A stretch of DNA of 64,000 bases from Spinacia oleracea (GCF_020520425.1 NC_079491.1:40290027-40354026); one strand, 5' to 3'. Shown: positions 1 through 9,720, counted from the first letter of the stretch. Notes: generated from the letters alone by a model not told the origin. Translations and numbers: made by a program.

Positions 1-1857
1 CTATGACAGTTCAAAAATCAAAACCGGATGTTCTATCCCTTAACTCAGTTAAGCTATAGTTCAAAGCTACTCTCACTTCTCTGTGTTTTGAACTGCATAT
101 ATTCAGATTAGGGTGCTTACTGCATAGGTTTATTCCTTACTCCATACAACTGGTAGTCAAACCTATATTTGGTGCCAACTAAAGCAGGGAAAGGCAAAGA
201 AATTTATAATAAAGACAAGCAAAGTGCTGATAAGATAAGATATTTAACACTGCGATACACTGCCACTACCTAATACTACAGTTATGACATATAGAAAGCA
301 TGCAGTAGCTTAACATAACGATGACAGACAGACAATGAGCTTATCAGTTGCCTAATACTAAGTTCTGCTTTGTAAAGCTCAGTTCTGTTTTGTGCAAAGT
401 TTGTTCAGTTCTTTTCTACTTACAGTCAGTCCATCGGTCACACATTTCACATAATCAGTCACAGAAAACAGTGTAGCCTCAAAAGAAGTTATAGATAACA
501 GTAGAAAATGCTAAGTGAAAGGGTTCAAATAATTAGTATAAGTTCTATAGCGACAAATAATTTTGCAAACTCATCCAACATGCACATTTGATGCACCAAG
601 TTTCTCACTAAAGACAACCTAAACTAACCAAGTACAGCTAGGTGTCTTAAAGATTGACAACAGATTTTTCATACTAAGTACCAGATATCTTGGTCAGAGA
701 TTATCACCTAAATCTCACTAAATGTCTGTGTGTCTTTATACAAAGCATTGCCATGTATCCAAATTTCAAAGATTCTAGGCCAACTAAAAGTTGCAAATTT
801 AAAACTATGGAATCACAAAAGTACAAAGTAATTCAAGAAAGATACCGCAGAAAATTAGAAATAGATAGACAATACCTACAGTAGTAACTACACGGAAGAA
901 GAAGTCAGACGTTCGATCACCACTTTCCAACTATCGTCCAAATTACCAACTATCTGCAATTGAAAACTAAAATAAATGAAATAGCAAACACTCTGTAAGC
1001 GGTATATAGAAAATCACAGAAACTAAGAAGACCCATTCTAGTTTTTTTCTTGAATTAAGGATGCAATATAACATGGAAAACTTAAAGGCATATGATTGAC
1101 ATTAGAAATTGACATGAAAAAACGTGAATTAACAATATATGACGGAAATTAAAATAGTGAATCAAACCTAAATATTGTTATATGATAAAAATCAAATAGT
1201 GAAGGCGTGAAGCAGACCAAAAATACCTGGCGAATATATCCGGCAACACCGAGGATGAAGCAGCAATTAAGAAACCAGAGTATGCTTGAATTTCTCCAAT
1301 TAAAAACCAGAGAGAGCAACGAATTTATCTTGAATTTTTTGGGCGAATTGTGAATTCAATAATTGGGATTTTTCATGAATTTATAGGATGAGGAGTGAGA
1401 TAGCTTATAATGGGAGATTTGACTTTGCTAACGTAAAGGTTGAAGACGGAATTCATGGAATTCGTTAATGGCCGGTGCTGAAGGTGAGGAGGAGAGATAC
1501 GAATTCATCGGAAATCTGACGAGGGTGGTTAGTTTCCTAAAGCAGCAAGGTATGTCGGTGGGAGGAGGTTGAGAGAAACGTGGGAGGTGGGTTGAGAGTT
1601 AGGCGGGATTCTGCGAAAAAAACAGAGAGTTAGGCGGGATTTTTTGCCCAAAAATTCAGTTGCATTGCTGCCTCACAAACACGTGCAACACACGTGTCTT
1701 TTTTTTGTAAGTAGCGACGCTTTAGAACGTCGAAATATTTTGCGGCTCTCTAAAGCGTCGCAATTTACAAATTAATATTCGCGCCCCAATTTCCTTGCGA
1801 CTCTTTGTTAGACCGTCACAATAATTCCGTCTCAATATGTACCTCTTTTTTGTAGTG
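1..1857 (-). mobile_element. CACTA (En/Spm-type) transposon, right terminal part only
   Basis: The segment ends at 1857 with the reverse complement of CACTACAAAAAAGAGGT, a typical plant CACTA terminus. Just inside it lie subterminal inverted motifs: GCGACGCTTTAGA (1714-1726) and its exact reverse complement (1749-1761), plus further GCGAC/GTCGC copies to about 1820. From about 1650 leftwards the minus strand looks like a non-coding leader with a possible splice donor near 1227 (CCAG/GTATTT), as in the 5' leader of the CACTA element at 38-58 kb. No transposase domain is visible in 1-1650 and the left terminus lies outside the window, so the 3-bp target duplication (candidate TCT at 1858-1860) cannot be checked. 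The short ORF at 690-884 shows nothing recognisable. The terminus is well supported; that all of 1-1650 belongs to the element is inferred. Confidence 0.6.
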
Positions 1858-1965
1858 TCTCAACTGTCCATTTTGTTTTAATCTAACGACTATTAGAGGT
1901 TCTCATTATAAGGAGGTTCTTATCTTAAGGGAGGTTCTCACCAGAACCTGGTTATATATATATAT

Positions 1966-2038
<73 letters not shown>

Positions 2039-2613
2039 TTGATAGTAAAGTCAATTCATTAATAAAAAGCCATACGACATCTACAAAAAATAATCGAGCC
2101 ATACGGGTTAGGTCTTCTTGTTGTTGGATTTTATTGGCCAATGGATTTTTATTACTTTATTAAAACAAAAAATATATGCTTTTACCGTGGTGAGCTGAGT
2201 CTTCTAGGATTCTAAATTAAGGATTTCCATTACCGACTTTTTTCTCTGTTCACTATGTCTTCTATATTCGAACAAGAGATTATTCTAAGTTACTTCTCTT
2301 GCTGATTTTCGAAAAGTTGGTTACCTTAAATTCCTATTCTTTTCTATGGTTAACCGTGTTTTGTTTTTCTTCTTTTCCTTGATGCCTGGAAGACAATGCT
2401 TGTGGCACCATATGTCATGAATTATTGAGGAACTTTGTTTCGTAAATATCTTGGTACGTATAAATTAGATTGGTGATTGTTACATCTAACCATCAAGATA
2501 ATATTTGCAGCTTTGGTTGTACTCGTTTGCTAGAAATTTCTCTAGCCTTTCGACTTTAGTGTGATACATTTATTTTCTTTACTTTATTCGTATCTCTAAC
2601 CATGGTTGTACCC
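1858..2613. other. Non-coding stretch with AGGTTCT motifs and AT microsatellite
   Basis: No coding region is seen. Bases 1893-1950 repeat AGGTTCT three times and close with its inverse AGAACCT. After the microsatellite, 2045-2100 shares a block (TTCATTAATAAAAAG, then CATACGA) with 10,180-10,202, so both sites hold a piece of the same dispersed repeat. The rest (2100-2613) is AT-rich, possibly intronic sequence brought in with the gene fragment that follows. Confidence 0.5.
1949..2040. repeat. (TA)n microsatellite
   Basis: About 90 bp of almost uninterrupted TA dinucleotides with a few A or T slips. Confidence 0.95.
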
Positions 2614-2850
2614 AGCAGGTTGCATCTTCAACTAATAAAGAAGTAGAAGCTCGTATTCCTAATTATTATAGCTTGCCTGCATGCACAATCTATTTGTTAG
2701 CTTCATGATGTATCATGCATTTATGTTCTTTTTGCTTAAGTTTTTTCTCATGTAAGTATTTGTGCTTATTGCCTCCTAAGGTTCATATTTGTGATTACAG
2801 GCAGATGTAGAGACAGATAAAGTGTATGCAGCCCCTGAAACTGTTACTGT
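2614..2850 (+). pseudogene. Auxin response factor (ARF) gene fragment, two partial exons
   Basis: Two short exon-like pieces match the conserved stretch that opens the ARF family's N-terminal region before its B3 domain. The first (from about 2617, after CAG) reads VASSTNKEVEARIPNYYSLP, and the second (from about 2803, after ATTACAG) reads ADVETDKVYA. In ARF proteins these two blocks are close together, separated by roughly a dozen residues and an intron, which fits the spacing here. Both reading frames run out quickly into unrelated sequence or stops, and no B3, middle or PB1 domain follows. It is therefore a displaced fragment, probably carried by a transposon. Family assignment rests on recalled motif similarity. 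Confidence 0.65.
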
Positions 2851-3305
2851 GTTTTTTCTATAACTTTTGAAAATTTATATTTTTGCGATTATCGGCAATG
2901 GTAGTTGGTAAGAGAATTGTTATTTTTCTAGCCCTGATCATTGGCTCCGGTAGAACCATTAGATGTTTAAGAATGTTGAATACCTATTACAAAATTAATG
3001 CAGGAAAAGAGAAGGTGATGTTGAAGGAGTCAATTCAAGAGATGATGGATGCGATTACCAGGGAGGTACAAAAATTAGGCAAAGATTGCACCATCAGATA
3101 ACGATGGTCAATTTGTACATTTGAATATTTGCTGGAGCATTATTTGGTAACTTTTGAGTGTTTGGAGATTAAACTGATGTAAGGGTGAGGTGCTTTGTAA
3201 AGGGATCTATGGTACATGGTACAAATTATTTATGGAATTATCATATAGGTTTAGTACATTATTTTGGCGTGAGTGGGCAGCATTTTTTTTTATAAATAAA
3301 TACTG
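2851..3305 (+). other. Unassigned stretch with a possible terminal exon
   Basis: A 72-codon frame (2883-3101) ends in an exon-like piece that begins after AATGCAG near 3003 and reads KEKVMLKESIQEMMDAITRE before stopping at 3101. The family is not recognised. It could be a second captured exon downstream of the ARF piece, or chance. The remaining sequence to 3305 has no feature I can name. Confidence 0.3.
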
Positions 3306-3525
3306 GATAAGAGACCCGTCAGGTGTAAAACCAGGTCTACAGGTTTTGCAATAAAAAAAATTATTTAAATTTCATAGAGACCCGATATCTCTAATATGGG
3401 GTCTGGATTTTGTTATCAAGAGACCTCATTTCTTAAAGGACGGGTCTTTTTATTTAGCAAAGAGACCCTTTTTCCCACTAGCAGTATAACAGACCCCTTT
3501 TCTATAATAATGGGTCTCTTTGCTT
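3306..3525. repeat. Cluster of GAGACCC/GGGTCTC motifs in both orientations
   Basis: At least eight copies of GAGACCC or its inverse GGGTCTC, some with one change, occur within 220 bp, and another GGGTCTC lies at 4139-4147. Dense inverted short motifs are typical of CACTA subterminal regions, where the TNPA-type protein binds. No CACTA terminus was found beside them, so the parent element is unidentified. Confidence 0.55.
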
Positions 3526-3534
3526 ATTTTTGTA

Positions 3535-3910
3535 CTCTCTCCGTTTCTAAATACGTGTCCAGTTTCCATTTATGGCGTTCCCTTTTATGTGTCCACTTTC
3601 CGTTTTTGGACATACATCTTTCCCACTTTTTTATACACTTTTCCCACTTTTCCATACACTTTTCCCACTTTTCCATACACTTTTCCCACTTTTCTATACA
3701 TCATTATTACCTTTTCTTACACATTCTACAATTTTCCCACTTTTCAATCACCACCTCCACTTTTATTTATACTTTATCAACAAACAATTATCTACTTTTT
3801 CTTTTCCCAAAAAAAAAAAAACACTCCTAATCATTACCTCTTACACCATTCAATTTTATTAATTACCGTGTACATGTCCAAAGTGGACACGTATTTAGGA
3901 ACGGAGGGAG
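3535..3910. mobile_element. Stowaway-like MITE (Tc1/mariner type), 376 bp
   Basis: Starts CTCTCTCCGTTTCTAAATAC and ends with the inverse (GTATTTAGGAACGGAGGGAG), flanked by TA on both sides (3533-3534 and 3911-3912), the Stowaway signature. The interior contains a 21-bp tandem repeat (CACTTTTCCCACTTTTCCATA, about 3 copies, 3637-3700) which accounts for the overlapping open frames here; none looks coding. Confidence 0.85.
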
Positions 3911-3912
3911 TA

Positions 3913-4483
3913 GTAGTGAATGGAGGGAGTACTACGTAATAACTAATGACAATAAAGTAGAATAATGAATGACCATTATTTTTTTATAACAAAAAGTAAT
4001 TAGAAATATTAATAAGATTGAGATACGTGTCATCAAAATTGTATTGCTTATCATTGAAATGACGATAGTTATGCTTTTTAAATACTAGGTATTGATTGAT
4101 GGTATGTACTGACATTTTACCCTCGAGACGACTATGGTCGGGTCTCCTAATGTATTTCTTTTTAACCTATAAAATAAAACTGAAACACGGAATTGTAACA
4201 AACACAGACTGTTCAAAAACAGGACAGTTGACAAAAATTAGCTCATATCACTAGCAGCATAAAGCCAAAGGATAAGTTTTTAGTTTATTACTTGTAACAC
4301 ATCTAGTTTCACCATTGGTTCAATAACTAAACTGCATAACATTTACAGAGCAATGCCAAGATATTATATTTCTTGATTGCAAATCGAGTACCTCTAGCTT
4401 AGCTGCAGGGACAACCCTGACACTCCATGACTCACATGGGTATGTACACTTGTTTCTACGATGCTATCATATGTTACACATCT
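3913..4483. other. Intergenic, 3' flank of the CTD phosphatase-like gene
   Basis: AT-rich with no coding signal. A second partial GGAGGGAGTAC motif at 3921-3932 suggests remains of another MITE end. The last 200 bases presumably hold the 3' UTR of the minus-strand gene; no definite polyadenylation signal could be chosen. Confidence 0.4.
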
Positions 4484-5617
4484 TCAAAGATGTGCAGCTT
4501 GTAGATTTCGTGCTAACCCATTATAATTAATCTTCTTCAATTGTTGTTTCTTTTGCTTCTTAGACAATGATTTTTGCTTCATCAGTACCCTTTGAAGAAC
4601 TTGCCTTACATCCCTGTTACCATAATCCTCAATCCCCTTGACAGTCGAATTATCATCAAAGAAAGCCTGATGAACAAGCCTTAGCTTATCTAAAGCCATT
4701 GCTAGCACTCCATTTTCTCCGCTTTCGTCCCCATTCAGCTGAGACCAAGACAGCCTCGGAGGGGAAGCATCATGAACTTTATCCTCAGGACTAAAATAAG
4801 AAAAGTAATTATAAGGCGTTACTTTAAACAAGTTAGTCTTATGATCCTCCCAAACGGCTTCATTATCATCCATTACCACAACAACTCGTTCGTGTTCCAA
4901 AACAACATCCAGACACTTCTTGTGCTTGTCTAAAGCAACACAGTCCTCCCTTGAAATAACCCTCCAATTATCGAAATACATCCCATCAGGATCGAGCAAT
5001 TTCGACATATCCCAAGCATATGCACGACACCCTAGGGTATATATTGTTATGTCAAACATCGTGCTCGCCTCCCTGAGAAATTCGCGAACAAATGGCCGTA
5101 ATTTCGTCCACCCATCACCCACCTGAAACAATGTACCTAATTCCCCTGCCAAATTATAATCAACTCCATATCTTTTTGACCTAAGTCGAAGAAAGTTCCT
5201 ATCTTCTGGACTAAGTTTGTACAACTTCCGTGTATGAACAAGCGTATGATCCAAATCAACAACTAAATGAAGCTTTCTGCGGGATAATAACCTTTGCAAA
5301 TTGGTATCTCGAATTCGATTAACCTCCTTCAAACATACATTTAATCTAGGGTAAATGTACCAAAAGGGTATCGTAGAAATCGTACCGTTTGTTTCTTGAC
5401 CGCATTTAGTGCACGAATTTCCGATAAAAACAGGATGGGGGCATGAATTCGGAACACGATCTTCATCATCATCATCAATTGTGTTGTAATTTAGAATTCC
5501 TGATGCAATTTGTTGACCTAATAATGATGATAATAAATCGAGTCTGAAATTTGTGCCTGTTTCTTCGTCGAGTTGTTGCTGCTCCATGTTCAGAACTTGT
5601 GTGTTGAAACAATGCAA
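4484..5617 (-). CDS. RNA polymerase II C-terminal-domain phosphatase-like protein (FCP1/CPL4 type)
   Basis: The 377-residue frame is uninterrupted and single-exon. It carries the FCP1 homology (NLI-interacting factor) domain of the HAD superfamily: nucleophile motif DLDHTLVHT at about residues 121-129 (Asp121 and Asp123), KLRPFVREFL at 172-181, TLGCRAYA at 194-201, and the acidic metal-site motif VVVMDDNEAVW at about 246-256. Upstream, CPHPVFIGNSCTKCG (59-73) is the Cys/His cluster seen before the catalytic domain in plant FCP1-like proteins. These enzymes dephosphorylate the heptad repeat of the largest Pol II subunit in the nucleus. The C-terminus is basic (residues about 349-365) and there is no BRCT domain, so it is shorter than classical FCP1/CPL4. 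A second in-frame ATG at residue 11 (5587) is an equally plausible start. It is the only intact cellular gene in the window. Confidence 0.9.
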   Translation of the reverse strand: MHCFNTQVLNMEQQQLDEETGTNFRLDLLSSLLGQQIASGILNYNTIDDDDEDRVPNSCPHPVFIGNSCTKCGQETNGTISTIPFWYIYPRLNVCLKEVNRIRDTNLQRLLSRRKLHLVVDLDHTLVHTRKLYKLSPEDRNFLRLRSKRYGVDYNLAGELGTLFQVGDGWTKLRPFVREFLREASTMFDITIYTLGCRAYAWDMSKLLDPDGMYFDNWRVISREDCVALDKHKKCLDVVLEHERVVVVMDDNEAVWEDHKTNLFKVTPYNYFSYFSPEDKVHDASPPRLSWSQLNGDESGENGVLAMALDKLRLVHQAFFDDNSTVKGIEDYGNRDVRQVLQRVLMKQKSLSKKQKKQQLKKINYNGLARNLQAAHL

Positions 5618-5910
5618 ATCACGAATTGATCCAATTGGAATTGTTGGGGGTTTTTTGCGTGTGGTGGTTAAACCCTTGAAATTTTCTCTCTCTTTTGTTT
5701 TGTTTTGCTTTGTTTTGTTGAAATAGAAAAATTTTATGTTCTGTGTAACTTGATCGGTTGATCCTCAGGGAAATACTTTTTATTTTATTTCGAATGTGAT
5801 TTGGAATTGGGGACCGACCTTGTTCACCACGGCAAAAGTACTAATATGCCGGAAACAGAATTGCCACATGACAAGTGGGCTTTCATCTATTTGAATAAAG
5901 TAAACACAAA
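5618..5910. other. Upstream region of the CTD phosphatase-like gene
   Basis: Contains the presumed 5' UTR and promoter of the minus-strand gene, including T-rich repeats (TTTTGTTTTGCTTTG, 5697-5718). No TATA box clear enough to call. Confidence 0.35.
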
Positions 5911-6039
5911 ATCTTGTTTACAAAGGGTGTACAATAAATTATTGTACACCAAGCCCAACTATCAGGCTTTTATTGTTTTGGGCTTTACTCGCACGTGTGA
6001 ATATAAAAGAAATGCGTCGTTCTTCCTTTCCTTTTTTCT

Positions 6040-6446
6040 CTCTTTAATCTTAGGACCAGCACGGCAACACCGCTTGTACCATCAGCGAAAGAAGCATCTT
6101 CATCCATGCTACCACCCATATCAGGACCAGCACCGCCTTGGTACATCTTTGCAATGATTGGGTTGCAGATAACTCCAGCTCATTCATCTTGTCATCGAAC
6201 TCGTCCGCTTCAGCAAGCTGGTTTCTGTCCAGCCATTGAATTGCCCGTTCAATAGCATCCTCAATCTTCTTGTCGGCTGCGTCCAACTTAGAATTGATCT
6301 TGTCGTCCTTGATTGTATTTCGCATGTTGTAAGCATAGTTCAATTCTCATGGGCGTTCTTGTCCTCTACCTTCATCTTATGCTCTTTTGGCCGGTAGTTT
6401 TTTCCTCAACAGAGACATTGAGGATACCATTGGCATCAATGTCAAA
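6040..6446 (-). pseudogene. Cytosolic HSP70 (HSC70) C-terminal fragment
   Basis: Read on the minus strand, 6446-6380 encodes DIDANGILNVS and KTTGQK, from the end of the HSP70 substrate-binding beta domain. An internal deletion then skips the start of the helical lid. Reading resumes at [31 protein letters not shown] and [11 protein letters not shown], followed in another frame by [13 protein letters not shown] and MGG/DED residues typical of the cytosolic HSC70 tail. The ATPase domain is absent. At least one internal deletion and one frameshift (about 6180) make it non-functional. It sits at the left edge of the TAAAAGTTAG repeat field. Confidence 0.85.
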
Positions 6447-6450
6447 GTAT

Positions 6451-7260
6451 ATTATCTTAAAAGTTACATCAACTTTTACTCTATTAAGGGTTAACTTTTA
6501 ATACAAAATGTTAACTTTGCTTTTTAAGGTTTCACCGAAAAATGAATATCAATATAAAAGTAAAAATTAAGAAATTTTTTATTATCATTTACCTAAATTT
6601 TACTATATGATAGTTAACTTTTAATGCCAAAAAGCTAATTTTTACTTTTTTTTTACTACAAAGAAACTAATTTTAAATTCTAAGTTTCACTTAAGTGAAA
6701 TTTCAAAATATTAATATAAAAGTTAGTCATAGTGTAGTAAAAGTTAAGAATATCAATATAAAAGTTCGTCATAGTGTAGTAAAAGTTAAGAAAAGTTTAT
6801 ACCTAACTTTTAATACAAGATGGCTAACTTTTAATGCAAAAAAGGCTAACTTAACTTATGAGTTTTCACTTAAATGAAAAGTTAGTAATATCAATATAAA
6901 AGTTAGCTATGGGGTAGTAAAAAATAAGAAAATTCTTATATCAGTTTACCTAACTTTTACTACATAAAGGCTAACTTTTAAAGCAAAAAAATTAACTTTA
7001 TTACTCCTTTTTTTAATAAAAAAAATGCTAACTTTAATTTATGAATTTTCACTTCAAATAAAAGTTAAACATATCAATATAAAAGTTAGCCCTAGTATAG
7101 TAAAAGTTAAGAAAAGTTTTAATTACCAGTTTACCTAACTTTTACTACATAAAGGCTAACTTTAAATGCAAAAAGACTAACTTTAAATGCAAAAAAGACT
7201 AACATTAAATGCAAAAAGGCTAACCTTAAATGCAAAAAGGCTAAGTTTTATATTTCTACC
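6451..7260. repeat. Diffuse repeats of TAAAAGTTAG / CTAACTTTTA
   Basis: Short units of the type CTAACTTTTACTACATAAAGG and its inverse recur every 30-60 bp in both orientations with much divergence. There is no coding signal; the ORF at 6695-6877 is a product of the repeats. The same units reappear at 8720-9075, on the other side of the regular tandem array. Confidence 0.75.
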
Positions 7261-8725
7261 TTTTTTCGGCTAATGTGAGTCATGCAATCTGTTTTATTCC
7301 ACACCTTGTAATTTTATGTGTTAAAGTTGTGGTTATGTTGGTTAAAGTTATGAAAATTGTTCTAAAAGTTAAGACAGTCTTCCGTCGACTCAAGCCTAAC
7401 ATTTACTTTTAATAACTTAACTTTAACTGCTAAAAGTCTGACTTTTATATTTTTACCTTTCTTCAGCTAATGTGAGTCGTGCATTATTTTTATTTCACTC
7501 ATTGTACTTGTCTGTGTTAAAGTTGTGGTTCTATAGGTTAAAGTTATGGAAATTGTTCTAAAAGTTAAGGCAGTTTTTCGTCGTCTCAAACCTAACTTTT
7601 ACATTTATTAACTTAACTTTAACTACTAAAAGTCTGACTTTTATATTTCTACCTTTCTTCGGCTAATGTGAGTCATGCAATCTGTTTTATTCCACACCTT
7701 GTAATTTTACGTGTTAAAGTTGTGGTTATGTTGGTTAAAGTTATAGAAATTGTTCTAAAAGTTAAGACAGTCTTCCGTCGACTCAAGCCTAACTTTTACT
7801 TTTAATAACTTAACTTTAACTGCTAAAAGTCTGACTTTTATATTTTTACCTTTCTTCAGCTAATGTGAGTCGTGCATTATTTTTATTTCACACATTGTAC
7901 TTGTCTGTGTTAAAGTTGTGGTTCTATAGGTTAAAGTTATGGAAATTATTCTAAAAGTTAAGGCGGTTTTTCGTCGTCTCGAACCTAACTTTTACTTTTA
8001 TTAACTTAACTTTAACTACTAAAAGTCTGACTTTTATATTTCTACCTTTCTTCGGCTAATGTGAGTCGTGCAATTTATTTTATTCCACACCTTGTAATTT
8101 TACGTGTTAAAGTTGTGGTTATGTTGGTTAAAGTTATAGAAATTGTTCTAAAAGTTAAGACAGTCTTCCGTCGACTCAAGCCTAACTTTTACTTTTAATA
8201 ACTTAACTTTAACTGCTAAAAGTCTGACTTTTATATTTTTACCTTTCTTCAGCTAATGTGAGTCGTGCATTATTTTTATTTCACACATTGTACTTGTCTG
8301 TGTTAAAGTTGTGGTTCTATAGGTTAAAGTTATGGAAATTATTCTAAAAGTTAAGGCGGTTTTTCGTCGTCTCGAACCTAACTTTTACTTTTATTAACTT
8401 AACTTTAACTACTAAAAGTCTGACTTTTATATTTCTACCTTTCTTCGGCTAATGTGAGTCATGCAATCTATTTTATTCCACACCTTGTAATTTTATGTGT
8501 TAAAGTTGTGGTTATGTTGGTTAAAGTTATGGAAATTGTTCTAAAGGTTAAGACAGTCTTCCGTCGACTTAAGCCTAACTATTACTTTTAATAACTTAAC
8601 TTTAACTGCTAAAAGTCTGACTTTTATATTTCTACCTTTTTTCAGCTAATGTGAGTCGTGCATTATTTTTATTTCACACATTGTACTTGTCTGTGTTAAA
8701 GTTGTAGTTTTATAGGTTAAATTTG
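7261..8725. repeat. Tandem array with alternating 197/196-bp monomers (dimeric unit about 393 bp)
   Basis: The anchor TAATGTGAGTC occurs at 7271, 7468, 7664, 7861, 8057, 8254, 8450 and 8647, giving spacings 197, 196, 197, 196, 197, 196, 197. Two monomer types strictly alternate: type A continues with CTTGTAATTTTA and GTTATGTTGG, type B with GCATTATTTTTATTTCAC and GTTCTATAGG. Corresponding monomers one dimer apart are nearly identical, whereas neighbours differ clearly. The array has eight monomers (four dimers) and then decays into the diffuse repeats. Confidence 0.9.
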
Positions 8726-9107
8726 TACTTAAGTGAAAAATTAGGAATATCAATTTATATTTCTTAAAAATAAAGAATTTCAATATAAAAGTTTAAGTTT
8801 TATATCAGTTTACCTAACTTTTTTTACATAAAGGCTAACTTTTAATGCAAAAACGCTAACTTTTACTTTTTTTTAATTCAAAATGACGAACTTTAACTTT
8901 TGAAGGTTTTCGTAAGTTAAGAATTAAGAATATCAATATACTCCATAAAAGTTAAGAATATTAATGTAAAAGTTAGCATTGGTGTAGTAAAAGTTAAGAA
9001 AAAGTTTTATATTAGTTTACCTAACCTTTATTACATGAAGGCTAACTTTTAATGCAAAAAAGCCAACTTTTACTTTTTATGCCGATTTATTTTTTATAAT
9101 AAACCAA
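8726..9107. repeat. Diffuse TAAAAGTTAG repeats, right flank
   Basis: Same degenerate units as on the left side of the array (CTAACTTTTTTTACATAAAGG, CTAACTTTTAATGC). No gene. Confidence 0.65.
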
Positions 9108-9179
9108 TAGCCTATGTAGGATTTGAACCTACATCTCCATACAAGTTGCACGGTGCTCGGCCAATTAAGCTAATAGGCT
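9108..9179 (-). tRNA. tRNA-like sequence, probably a pseudogene
   Basis: On the minus strand a cloverleaf can be drawn: acceptor AGCCTAT paired with ATAGGCT, D arm GCTT...GAGC with GG in the loop, anticodon stem CCGTG/TATGG (two G-T pairs), and a T arm TAGG/CCTA enclosing TTCAAAT, a good B box (GGTTCAAATCC). The anticodon loop reads CAACTTG, which lacks the near-universal U33, so the anticodon (ACT by position) is doubtful. It may be a decayed nuclear or organelle-derived tRNA or the head of a SINE; no SINE body follows. Confidence 0.5.
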
Positions 9180-9446
9180 TACAAAATAAAAACACACAAT
9201 GTAGAACATATATTCTTAACTTTTAGCCAAGTTACTATTATTTCACCCACAATCAGAATAACTTTGTGTATGTGTCCTTGTATTATGTTTTAATTACATA
9301 CTTAAAGCACAATTGAGTATCAAAGTCCATGAAAGTTACTGACCTAATGGAAGTAGAGGTTATGGATTTCCTCAACGCACGAAATTCCCTTGATCTTCCT
9401 CTAAAGATGCCCAAAATAATGAAGAAAATACAAACAAATTACGTAC

Positions 9447-9720
9447 CTGAGGTCCAAGCAAATGAACAAGAATCCCACTAGTAGAATATCCCAACAAAGC
9501 TCCAAAAGAATGACAAAATACACAAAGACTTTGCAAATAGGCTAGGTTGTTAATTCCTTCACCTTAATACTTTTCTTAGCTGTACAAGCATCAATAGTCG
9601 TGGTGGCGATTACCATTCCACCATGAACTCCTATAAAACAAATGAGAGCAAAGCTTTCAGGCAACTTCGATGTTACGATCACGAGGATCGTAGACGAAAC
9701 ACCAACAATCCAGCGAAGAC
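9447..9720 (-). pseudogene. Folate-biopterin transporter (FBT family) exon fragment
   Basis: The minus strand encodes two pieces in different frames. The first is LPESFALICFIGVHGG followed by TTTIDACTAKKSI, matching the conserved VTIDAC segment of the FBT family. The second is LQSLCVFCHSFGALLGYSTS then GILVHLLGPQ, matching the following membrane helix. The second piece ends at a good donor (CTCAG/GTACGT at 9447/9446). A frameshift near 9550 and the lack of the other roughly ten transmembrane segments show it is a stranded fragment. The family imports pteridines and folates at plastid or plasma membranes. Assignment is from recalled family motifs. Confidence 0.7.

Noticed and set aside
690-884. 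64-codon frame near the window start
   Set aside because: No recognisable motif, AT-rich context, inside a transposon end.
3396-3939. Three overlapping plus-strand frames rich in FSHF/FPTFPYT repeats
   Set aside because: They are the 21-bp tandem repeat of the MITE read in three frames.
6050-6157. Plus-strand frame 5801-6157 as a gene
   Set aside because: Its right half is antisense to the HSC70 fragment and the left half has no recognisable content.
7261-8725. Considered as a CRISPR-like or coding repeat array
   Set aside because: The 196/197-bp units are contiguous with no repeat-spacer structure and many stops in every frame; it is plant satellite-like DNA.
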